Shown: one piece after another, positions 6,031 through 11,225 of the stretch
Numbering within the stretch: position 1 is the stretch's first letter
Layout: each line of letters starts with the position of its first letter
Origin: CAIVPM01 sp049242865
GTDB lineage: Bacteria; Bacteroidota; Bacteroidia; Chitinophagales; Chitinophagaceae
Reading direction: 5' to 3'
Assembly: GCA_049242865.1 (NCBI GenBank)
Contig: JBMLOR010000029.1
Span: 1 to 11,225, forward strand
Length of the DNA: 11,225 nt
Notes under the pieces: generated by a model
Told to the model about the DNA's origin: nothing
Database searches by the model: none
What the model saw: only the letters and a program-made list of their open reading frames with translations
Program-made: the position numbers and the translations under genes

Positions 6031-6327
6031 TTAATTATGTACAGTTTCTTCGATAGTTGCATTTATTTTTCTATCAACAATAGCGTCTTTCATGGCTTTT
6101 AAAGTTTCATATTCCCCATTTTTTACGGCGTATTTTCCTTGAAAGTGAATTATCATGGCACATTGCTCAGCTTGCTCTTCGTTATGACCACAAACAGCGA
6201 TTAAACTTTCAATTACCCATTCAAATGTGTTTACCTCATCATTCCATACCACCAAACTATATGGATATTTTTGTAAAGTTGATGTGTGTTTAAAAGGTTT
6301 AATATCAATATCTGTTAATAAAGCCAT
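6031..6327 (-). CDS. clpS: ClpS, N-degron adaptor of the ClpAP protease
   Basis: ClpS hands proteins with destabilising N-terminal residues to the ClpA/ClpC unfoldase and can alter its substrate choice. The 98-residue protein has a flexible N-terminal tail (1-20) followed by the conserved core: YSLVVWNDEVNTFEWVIESL, GHNEEQAEQCAMIIHFQGK and YETLKAMKDAIV. Asn29, Asp30 and His61 correspond to Escherichia coli Asn34, Asp35 and His66, which bind the N-degron amino group. Asp36 is replaced by Glu31, and the gatekeeper Met40 by Phe35; as I recall, VNTF is usual in Bacteroidota ClpS. No clpA or clpC gene is nearby. It is convergent with DUF3467 and separated from the upstream GrpB gene by 144 bases containing its own candidate promoter. 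Confidence 0.93.
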   Translation of the reverse strand: MALLTDIDIKPFKHTSTLQKYPYSLVVWNDEVNTFEWVIESLIAVCGHNEEQAEQCAMIIHFQGKYAVKNGEYETLKAMKDAIVDRKINATIEETVHN

Positions 6328-6331
6328 ATTG

Positions 6332-6339
6332 CAAATGTA
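6332..6339 (-). promoter_or_regulatory. Candidate Bacteroidota -7 element for clpS
   Basis: On the minus strand TACATTTG lies four bases before the clpS ATG, the same octamer and the same spacing as at thyA. A start at the normal distance would give a leaderless or nearly leaderless message. A -33 TTTG at the usual spacing was not found. Confidence 0.5.
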
Positions 6340-6409
6340 GTATTGAGCAATTAATAAACGAATCCTTTTTTTATAGATTGTATGCTTTGTTACTTTTTTT
6401 TTATTGTGT

Positions 6410-6466
6410 AATCACAGATTTTTTTCAAAAAATATTTTTATACAGTAATAATGCTTTGCTGTGATT
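6410..6466. repeat. 8-base inverted repeat with 41-base AT-rich spacer
   Basis: AATCACAG (6410-6417) and CTGTGATT (6459-6466) are exact inverted copies in the gap between the GrpB-family gene and clpS. The spacer contains runs of T and a small AAAAATATTTTT palindrome. It could be a weak end-of-transcript structure for the GrpB-family gene or two half-sites for a regulator of clpS; the sequence does not decide. Confidence 0.3.
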
Positions 6467-6471
6467 GATGG

Positions 6472-7002
6472 TTATGTGTTTCTTGCTTTTTCAATTATCA
6501 AATCTATAAATTCATTGGTATACAACTCTTTAAGTGCAGCATATTTCTTTTTATCATGGTTAGATTTAGCAGCAAGTTCGTGTTTAAGTTGTTGATAATG
6601 GTTTTTTGCCCATTCGTGTTCACGCAAATAATTTCTCATTAAAATATGTCTTTCTAAAGCTTTGCTATTGCTTGGGCAAACATATAAATGGTGCCTAATA
6701 TTATCTAATGTAATATTTTGGTAGTTTCCTGTTCTTTTAAATACTTCCCTACCTTCAATACCTTGATTTCCGTTGTGGTAGTATCCTATGCTTTCTAAAT
6801 TTTTTTTAATAATTTCAAAATCCATTACATTATAAAAAATAATATCAATATCAATAATTGGTTTTGAATCTAAATTTGGGATTGCTGTACTGCCAACATG
6901 CTCAATTTCACAACTCACATTACTCAAAACTTTTAGTAATTCAGTTTTTAAGTTATTAAAGTAAACTATCCATTGATGAGTATAAGGGTGAAGTATTGAC
7001 AT
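6472..7002 (-). CDS. GrpB-family nucleotidyltransferase-fold protein
   Basis: A 176-residue protein of the GrpB family (not the heat-shock factor GrpE), which has a nucleotidyltransferase fold. HVGSTAIPNLDSKPIIDIDI at residues 35-54 carries the G-S...D-x-D pattern of the metal and nucleotide site (Gly37-Ser38, Asp51, Asp53). Further family blocks are RHHLYVCPSNSKALERHILM and a C-terminal helix with KNHYQQLKHELA and KKKYAALKELYTNEFIDLII. Relatives have been found fused to CoaE dephospho-CoA kinase, but no substrate is known for the stand-alone form. It begins 12 bases after the aldo/keto reductase stop, so both are probably on one transcript. The AKR 3' end contains GAGGAGGT, but this is about 19 bases from the ATG, too far for a Shine-Dalgarno site. 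Confidence 0.88.
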   Translation of the reverse strand: MSILHPYTHQWIVYFNNLKTELLKVLSNVSCEIEHVGSTAIPNLDSKPIIDIDIIFYNVMDFEIIKKNLESIGYYHNGNQGIEGREVFKRTGNYQNITLDNIRHHLYVCPSNSKALERHILMRNYLREHEWAKNHYQQLKHELAAKSNHDKKKYAALKELYTNEFIDLIIEKARNT

Positions 7003-7014
7003 AAATCTTTTGTA

Positions 7015-7908
7015 TTAATCTACCTCCTCACCTTTCGAAGCTTGTAACAACATAAACCATTCTTCATCGGTAAGCTGAATAGCTTTTGCTTTTTTTGCTT
7101 TTACTAATCGCTCTATTTTTGTAGTACCAACAACAGGTAAAATATTTGAAGGATGTTTTAAAATGAATGAAATTAAAATTTCGTTTGCACCACAATTGTA
7201 TTTTTCAGCTAATTGCTTGGTTATTTGTTCAATACTTCTAAATCTAGGATGAGTTTCATCGGTTAAAATTCCACCACCTAAAGGAGCCCACCCCATTGGA
7301 GTAATTTTATGTTCCATGCAATTATCTAGACTTCCATTAAATAATTGTTTGAGATTAACAATAGAAAATTCAATTTGGTTGTAATCAATTTTTACATAAG
7401 AAATAAGCTGATTGATGTGATGAGGTAAAAAATTAGAAACTCCAAAACTTAAAATTTTTCCAGCCTCCTTTAATTTTTCAATAGCTGTAGCTACTTCGTT
7501 TGGGTGAAGTAAAGGATTTGGGCGGTGGATTAAGAAAACATCAATATAATCGGTTCTAAAATTTTTCAAAGATTGTTCTACACTTTTTATAAGATGATTT
7601 GCAGAAGTGTTGTAAGATTTAATTTGATGGGATGGTCTGTTTACAGATACCATTTGAATGCCAGCTTTGGTAATTAACTGCATTTTAGCACGAAGAGATG
7701 GCTCATTGAGCAGAACCCTTCCAAACTCTTCTTCAGTGGTATAATCACCATAGATATCTGCATGATCAAAACTTGTTATACCATTTTCAATACAAAGCTT
7801 TATCAGTAGATCATAATCATTTGTTGAAAAATTTGAACCCCATACGCCCCAACGCATACATCCTGCAATTGGTGATGAAAGTGAAGGTTTTAACTGTTGT
7901 GTGTTCAT
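7015..7908 (-). CDS. Aldo/keto reductase, YdhF-like
   Basis: A 297-residue NADPH-dependent oxidoreductase with the (beta/alpha)8 aldo/keto reductase fold. The catalytic tetrad is visible: Asp48 and Tyr53 in SFDHADIYGDYTTEE, Lys81 in LITKAGI, and His128 in VFLIHRPNPL. SFGVSNF, PMGWAPLGGG and ILPVVGTTKIERL (cofactor end) follow in the normal order. Block by block it most resembles Escherichia coli YdhF, an AKR of unknown natural substrate, including the HADIYG and LIHRP(D/N)PL signatures. It is the first gene of a two-gene unit with the GrpB-family gene. The 129-base leader between it and the parC stop is very AT-rich with no recognisable promoter box or terminator. Family certain; substrate unknown. 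Confidence 0.93.
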   Translation of the reverse strand: MNTQQLKPSLSSPIAGCMRWGVWGSNFSTNDYDLLIKLCIENGITSFDHADIYGDYTTEEEFGRVLLNEPSLRAKMQLITKAGIQMVSVNRPSHQIKSYNTSANHLIKSVEQSLKNFRTDYIDVFLIHRPNPLLHPNEVATAIEKLKEAGKILSFGVSNFLPHHINQLISYVKIDYNQIEFSIVNLKQLFNGSLDNCMEHKITPMGWAPLGGGILTDETHPRFRSIEQITKQLAEKYNCGANEILISFILKHPSNILPVVGTTKIERLVKAKKAKAIQLTDEEWFMLLQASKGEEVD

Positions 7909-8037
7909 GTATTATTTCTTTTATATTTAAATAATAAATTTATTGTATATGTTTGTTTTTTACAATTGTTTTAATAAAAATATTAAAAATACAAAGCATT
8001 TCAATACAGATTACATCACTTTTAATTTAAACCACTT

Positions 8038-10548
8038 TTATTCAAACAATTCTGGTTGAGCGTTATCGGGTTTTGGAGCTTGTTCCCAATGCATTTGAAC
8101 GGTTTTTGAAAAGTCTAAAAGTTTTGCTCCTATGGCTTTGTAGCCCATTACTTCCACCATTTTACTAATCTTTAACTTTCCTTTGCGTATTTGGTCGCCC
8201 CGTCCTTGTTGAACGGCAAGTACGGGTTCTTCTAAAGTTGTAACAGTTGTTACAGTATTTCCATTTCCTTCTTTTATAAAATTGTATTTTGTTTTTAATG
8301 TAGAAGTTTCAATTTTAAATCTCTTTACTGTGAATTGAGTTTTCTCAACATCATGGTATACAGCAGTTACAATTTTTGAAGCATCAAATTTTTCGATAAG
8401 TATTACTTTGTCGGCTTCAAATCTTTGGGTAAAATCTTGGTCAGTGATTTCGTACAAACCATCTGAATACATTACTAAAATTTTGTCGTGCTCTTCAAAG
8501 CTACCTAAAAGTGTACCTTTTTCGTCAGCATTAATTCTTCCAAATTGGGTATCGTACCAAATTTTTCTGCCTGCCAAAGTGCTTCTTCCAGCTTGTTTAA
8601 ATTTGATAGATTTTATGGGATATTTTGTTGCAATGTTTCCTTGGCTGCTTCTTCCTTTGATTTCAATTTCTTCGAAGTAAAATTCAATTTCTTTATTTCT
8701 TGCACTACAATTTGGGCTCAATAAAATTTTTACCATTTCGGCCTCGCCATTTGGATTTGCCGAAAAATAAAGTACTTTACTTTTATCACTCCCCTTTGTA
8801 AGATCGTACTCTTTTTCTCTTGTTATACCAGTTACGTTAAATCGTTTTGCATAGCTAACGCCGCTTGCTCCATCAACATAAATTAAATTGTAGGTTGTAC
8901 GTTCATCATTCTTTTTAAAAATGGCAGCATGTAAAATATCTTTTCCAATAAAGTTTTTGTCGCCAACTTTAACCACCTTCATAATACCCTTTTTTGTAAA
9001 ACAAATAATATCATCAAGGTCGCTACAATCGAATAAAAATTCATCTTTCTTTAAACTTGTACCAACAAAGCCTTCTTCTCTATTAATATAGAGTTTAGTA
9101 TTGGCTATGGCAATTTGTTGAATTTTAATGTTATCAAAAACTTTAATTTCAGTTTTTCGTTCTTTGCCTTTGCCATACTTTTTTAATAAGTTTTCAAAGT
9201 AAGCAATTGTGAATTCTGTAAGATGCTCAAGATGATATTTTGTATTGGATATTTCATCTTCAATACTTTTAATTTGAGCATTTAGTTCATCAATATCTAG
9301 TTTATAAATTCTACGAACTGGTTTTTCAGTAAGTTTTACTACATCTTCTCTAGTAACATCTCTATTTAATTTTTTACGAAACGGTAGAAAAGCTTTTTCG
9401 ATAGATTGTAATACAATTTCCCAAGTTTCGTGCTTTGCTTCAAGTTCTTTATAAATTTTTTCTTCGAAGAAAATTTTCTCTAAAGAGGTGTAATGCCACT
9501 TATCCTCTAGCTCTTGTAATTTAATTTTTAGCTCTTGTTGTAACAAATTTTTGGTATGCTCAACGCTAGATTTCAGTAACTCTTGTACACCAATAAATCT
9601 TGGTTTTTGTTGGTCGATAATACAAGCATTAGGACTAATACTTACTTCACAATCTGTAAAAGCATATAGTGCATCAATTGTAATATCTGGCGAAATTCCA
9701 GGAGCTAATTCAATTACAACTTCTACGCTTTTGCCTGTAAATTCAGTAACTTTTTTAATTTTAATTTTTCCCGAATCATTAGCTTTAGTAATACTTTCAC
9801 AGAGTTGTGATACTGTAACACCAAAAGGTACATCACGTATCACTAAACTTTTTTTATCTAACTCTTCAATAAAACAACGCACCCTTACTTTTCCACCTCT
9901 TGCCCCTTCGTTGTAATTACTTACATCAATCATTCCACCAGTTTGAAAATCTGGATAAAGTTCGAATTTTTTGCCTTTTAAGTGTTTAATAGCTGCATCA
10001 ATAATTTCACAAAAATTGTGTGGTAAAATTTTGGTAGAAAGCCCAACAGCAATTCCTTCAGCACCTTGTGCTAGCAACAAAGGAAACTTCATTGGCAAAA
10101 CAATTGGCTCGTTTTTTCGACCATCGTAGCTTAGTTGCCAATTGGTAGTTTTTGGATTAAAAGCAACATCGTTTGCAAATTTGCTCAGCCTTGCTTCAAT
10201 GTATCGAGGGGCAGCTGCATCATCGCCTGTTCTTATGTCGCCCCAATTTCCTTGAGTATCAATTAATAAATCTTTTTGGCCCATGTTTACCAATGCATCG
10301 CCAATACTTGCATCTCCATGTGGATGATATTGCATTGACTGACCAATAATATTGGCGACTTTATTAAATCTTCCATCATCCATTTCTTTCATGGCATGTA
10401 AAATTCTTCGTTGCACAGGTTTTAAGCCATCATCAATAGCAGGTACAGCACGTTCTAAAATTACATAAGAGGCGTACTCTAAAAACCAATTTTTATACTG
10501 ATCATTAACGCCTTTATGGGAATCTTGTATATTTAAATCTTGGGACAT
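8038..10548 (-). CDS. parC: DNA topoisomerase IV subunit A (ParC/GyrA family)
   Basis: The DNA-breaking subunit of a type IIA topoisomerase; with ParE it unlinks replicated chromosomes. The 836 residues contain the winged-helix breakage domain with YHPHGDASIGDAL at 74-86 (quinolone region), the catalytic tyrosine in APRYIEARLS (Tyr116), QGNWGDIRTGDD, and LLAQGAEGIAVGLSTKILPH. A long coiled-coil tower segment (about 330-460) and a divergent C-terminal beta-pinwheel follow, where SSQGNIATKYPIK near 633-645 stands at a degenerate GyrA-box position rather than QRRGGKG. The absence of a true GyrA box and the Bacteroidota-style N-terminus favour ParC over GyrA. The position equivalent to GyrA Ser83/ParC Ser80 is Ala80. 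No parE lies in the window. The ATG at 10548 is preceded directly by the heptad repeat array. Confidence 0.9.
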   Translation of the reverse strand: MSQDLNIQDSHKGVNDQYKNWFLEYASYVILERAVPAIDDGLKPVQRRILHAMKEMDDGRFNKVANIIGQSMQYHPHGDASIGDALVNMGQKDLLIDTQGNWGDIRTGDDAAAPRYIEARLSKFANDVAFNPKTTNWQLSYDGRKNEPIVLPMKFPLLLAQGAEGIAVGLSTKILPHNFCEIIDAAIKHLKGKKFELYPDFQTGGMIDVSNYNEGARGGKVRVRCFIEELDKKSLVIRDVPFGVTVSQLCESITKANDSGKIKIKKVTEFTGKSVEVVIELAPGISPDITIDALYAFTDCEVSISPNACIIDQQKPRFIGVQELLKSSVEHTKNLLQQELKIKLQELEDKWHYTSLEKIFFEEKIYKELEAKHETWEIVLQSIEKAFLPFRKKLNRDVTREDVVKLTEKPVRRIYKLDIDELNAQIKSIEDEISNTKYHLEHLTEFTIAYFENLLKKYGKGKERKTEIKVFDNIKIQQIAIANTKLYINREEGFVGTSLKKDEFLFDCSDLDDIICFTKKGIMKVVKVGDKNFIGKDILHAAIFKKNDERTTYNLIYVDGASGVSYAKRFNVTGITREKEYDLTKGSDKSKVLYFSANPNGEAEMVKILLSPNCSARNKEIEFYFEEIEIKGRSSQGNIATKYPIKSIKFKQAGRSTLAGRKIWYDTQFGRINADEKGTLLGSFEEHDKILVMYSDGLYEITDQDFTQRFEADKVILIEKFDASKIVTAVYHDVEKTQFTVKRFKIETSTLKTKYNFIKEGNGNTVTTVTTLEEPVLAVQQGRGDQIRKGKLKISKMVEVMGYKAIGAKLLDFSKTVQMHWEQAPKPDNAQPELFE

Positions 10549-10562
10549 ATTTTTATAAAATG

Positions 10563-10597
10563 TTCAATTTTCAATGTTCAATAATCAATAATCAACT
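10563..10597. repeat. Left heptanucleotide array (5 x NTCAATN)
   Basis: Five consecutive 7-base units, read on the plus strand, share the core TCAA: starting at 10563, 10570, 10577, 10584 and 10591. Four of the five have TCAAT; the last reads ATCAACT. The array lies 15-49 bases upstream of the parC start and so fills its immediate upstream region. Bases 10575-10595 match, in inverted orientation, 11030-11050 beyond the four-helix gene at 18 of 21 positions, including a perfect 12-base core TCAATAATCAAT. Confidence 0.8.
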
Positions 10598-10627
10598 ATT
10601 ACTATTCAATTTTTGATAGTAGAATAG
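10596..10627 (-). terminator. Imperfect hairpin abutting the four-helix gene stop
   Basis: CTATT-ACTAT-CAA (10596-10609, with T10606 bulged) pairs with TTG-ATAGT-AATAG (10613-10627, with A10621 and G10622 bulged) around a three-base T loop. The stem has 13 pairs and begins directly after the stop codon of the four-helix-bundle gene. It is AT-rich and lacks a T-run on the minus strand, so a terminator role is only possible; it may instead be part of the repeat-bounded cassette. Confidence 0.4.
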
Positions 10628-11013
10628 TTATTGTTTATTTTTTACTGTTTTATGCTTCTTTGCAGTTTCAATACTTTTTGAAATTATTGCAATTAATTCT
10701 TCATTTTCTTTCACAACTAAATTCATTTTTGAAACTGGTTTAATCATTTCTTTTCTTACAATATATTTCAAACAAACTCGAGTTTCTTTTAATTCTTTTA
10801 AAGCTATTTTCATTTTATGAATAAAATCTTCTCTCGATTCTGCTGCTTGAACNNNNNNNNNNACAGTAAACTTGGAGCCAATCCACATCTTATCATTTGA
10901 TTTGCAATATATACTGCAGCTTTTGAATTTGGCAAACTTTCAACAATATCTATTATTCTACAACCAAAATCAATTAGTCTATCTTCTAAATCAAACTTCT
11001 TTTCTTGTTCCAT
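10628..11013 (-). CDS. Four-helix-bundle protein (23S rRNA-IVP / S23 family), interrupted by an assembly gap
   Basis: The family is encoded within 23S rRNA intervening sequences in some bacteria and stands alone in many Bacteroidota; the Avd accessory protein of diversity-generating retroelements has the same fold. The N-terminal half reads FDLEDRLIDFGCRIIDIVES, then SLPNSKAAVYIANQMIR and CGLAPSLL (to residue 50). The C-terminal half reads VQAAESREDFIHKMKIALKE, LKETRVCLKYIVRK and ENEELIAIISKSIETAKKHK. The halves are in different frames only because ten Ns separate them. One base plus eight unknown bases would supply the three residues (typically Tyr-Gly-Glu) expected between LL and VQAAES, giving an intact 127-residue protein. 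Function is unknown. Both ends of the gene adjoin inverted heptad arrays, which suggests a cassette-like unit. Confidence 0.85.
10853..10862. other. Assembly gap (10 N)
   Basis: Ten undetermined bases lie inside the four-helix-bundle gene. A run of exactly ten is a usual scaffolding placeholder, so the true length is unknown; reading-frame continuity and family alignment predict eight. Confidence 0.97.
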
Positions 11014-11048
11014 AATTGAAAATTGTAGATTGAAAATTGATTATTGAG
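11014..11048. repeat. Right heptanucleotide array (5 units, inverted relative to the left array)
   Basis: Read on the minus strand, five 7-base units of the form NTCAATN occupy 11048-11042, 11041-11035, 11034-11028, 11027-11021 and 11020-11014. The fourth is TACAATT. The last unit ends exactly at the ATG of the four-helix-bundle gene, so the array is its immediate leader. It is the inverted partner of the array at 10563-10597. Confidence 0.8.
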
Positions 11049-11120
11049 CATTAAATAAAACTGTTTAAAATTAGTTTATGCTAATTGTGCCAAACTCTAT
11101 TTCAAAAATTTGTAAATTCA

Positions 11121-11128
11121 CAAATATA
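11121..11128 (-). promoter_or_regulatory. Candidate -7 element upstream of the four-helix-bundle gene
   Basis: TATATTTG on the minus strand fits TAnnTTTG and lies 107 bases before the ATG at 11013, between the end of the partial upstream gene and the heptad array. If used, the transcript leader would contain the whole array. No -33 TTTG was found, and AT-rich DNA yields such octamers by chance. Confidence 0.3.
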
Positions 11129-11133
11129 AGTTT

Positions 11134-11225
11134 CTAAAGTTCCTCCTTTGGGGGTGTTGTGGAGGCTGCCACTTCTATTTCTTTCCATCCTTTTTCCCAA
11201 TCGCCAGCAATTGAAATTAGTCCAG
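11134..11225 (-). CDS. C-terminal end of an unrecognised protein (partial)
   Basis: A frame open from the right edge ends at TAG (11134-11136) after 29 codons: GLISIAGDWEKGWKEIEVA, then ASTTPPKEEL. Another minus-strand frame also stays open across this stretch, but it encodes a less natural mix (many Arg, Cys, Asn) and ends later, at a TGA near 11110. The chosen frame looks like a real acidic C-terminus, with the final ten residues encoded by the CCTCC/GGAGG repeat. I do not recognise the family from so short a piece. Confidence 0.5.
   Translation of the reverse strand, partial: GLISIAGDWEKGWKEIEVAASTTPPKEEL
11138..11167. repeat. GC-richer palindromic element (CCTCC-N14-GGAGG)
   Basis: CCTCC (11142-11146) and GGAGG (11161-11165) bracket 14 bases that contain TTTGGGGG. 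The stretch is markedly more G/C-rich than anything around it. It resembles a dispersed repeat of the form CCTCCTTTGGAGGGG...GGGGAGG that I recall seeing often near gene ends in Bacteroidota genomes. It overlaps the last codons of the partial gene. The pattern is also similar to the inverted repeat inside thyA. Confidence 0.5.

Noticed and set aside
7020..7028. GAGGAGGT as a Shine-Dalgarno site for the GrpB-family gene
   Set aside because: It lies about 19 bases from the ATG and inside the last codons of the aldo/keto reductase; Bacteroidota rarely rely on such sites.
7909..8037. Terminator or promoter between parC and the aldo/keto reductase
   Set aside because: The 129 bases are AT-rich with only trivial short dyads; no stem with a T-run and no TAnnTTTG box was found.
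8408..9916. Open frames on the plus strand opposite parC (8408-8680 and 9551-9916)
   Set aside because: They lie wholly antisense to a well-conserved topoisomerase gene, have low-complexity Ser/Leu/Ile-rich translations with no family features, and lack any leader signal.
10628..11013. Two separate small genes, or a pseudogene, at the four-helix locus
   Set aside because: Both halves match consecutive parts of one family; the frame change coincides exactly with ten Ns of placeholder type.
10563..11048. CRISPR array
   Set aside because: The repeats are 7 bases long, contiguous, degenerate and without spacers; no cas gene is nearby.

Overview
The window looks like a chromosomal segment of a low-GC Bacteroidota (Bacteroidetes). 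Four things point there. The genes are AT-rich with A-rich leaders and lack Shine-Dalgarno sites. Copies of the Bacteroidota promoter -7 motif TAnnTTTG sit just upstream of several starts. An exported carboxypeptidase-regulatory/TonB-receptor-type N-terminus, DUF3467, a Bacteroidota-style ClpS and a 23S rRNA-IVP-type four-helix-bundle gene are present. Short repeats of kinds I associate with this phylum also occur. Genus and species cannot be told from the sequence alone.

Layout. (1) 1-145, minus: the first 48 residues of an exported outer-membrane-type protein, divergent from (2) a plus-strand cluster at 266-3308. That cluster encodes a YeiE-like LysR regulator, a YeiH-family putative sulfate/sulfite exporter and an SsuD-like flavin-dependent monooxygenase, and ends at a strong hairpin terminator. 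It reads as a sulfur module: a monooxygenase that would release sulfite from an organosulfonate, an exporter that could remove sulfite, and a regulator whose homologue is paired with YeiH in enterobacteria. (3) 3629-4072: a small secreted PepSY-like protein with its own terminator. (4) 4210-5524: thyA and folA, one base apart, forming the dTMP/tetrahydrofolate pair. (5) 5627-5941: a DUF3467 protein, ending at a 30-base perfect palindrome shared with the convergent clpS (6031-6327, minus). (6) 6472-7908, minus: an aldo/keto reductase followed by a GrpB-family protein. (7) 8038-10548, minus: the topoisomerase IV subunit A gene. (8) 10563-11050: a four-helix-bundle gene bracketed by two inverted arrays of a 7-base repeat and interrupted by a 10-N assembly gap. 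(9) 11134-11225, minus: the last 29 codons of an unrecognised gene, whose 3' end lies in a palindromic repeat.

Most of the window is ordinary housekeeping. Three parts merit attention. The first is the regulator/exporter/monooxygenase cluster. The second is the four-helix-bundle cassette with inverted heptanucleotide arrays, whose apparent break is best explained by a placeholder gap. The third is a palindromic in-frame insertion in thyA that weakly resembles the repeat at the right edge. No CRISPR array, tRNA, rRNA or transposase gene was seen.
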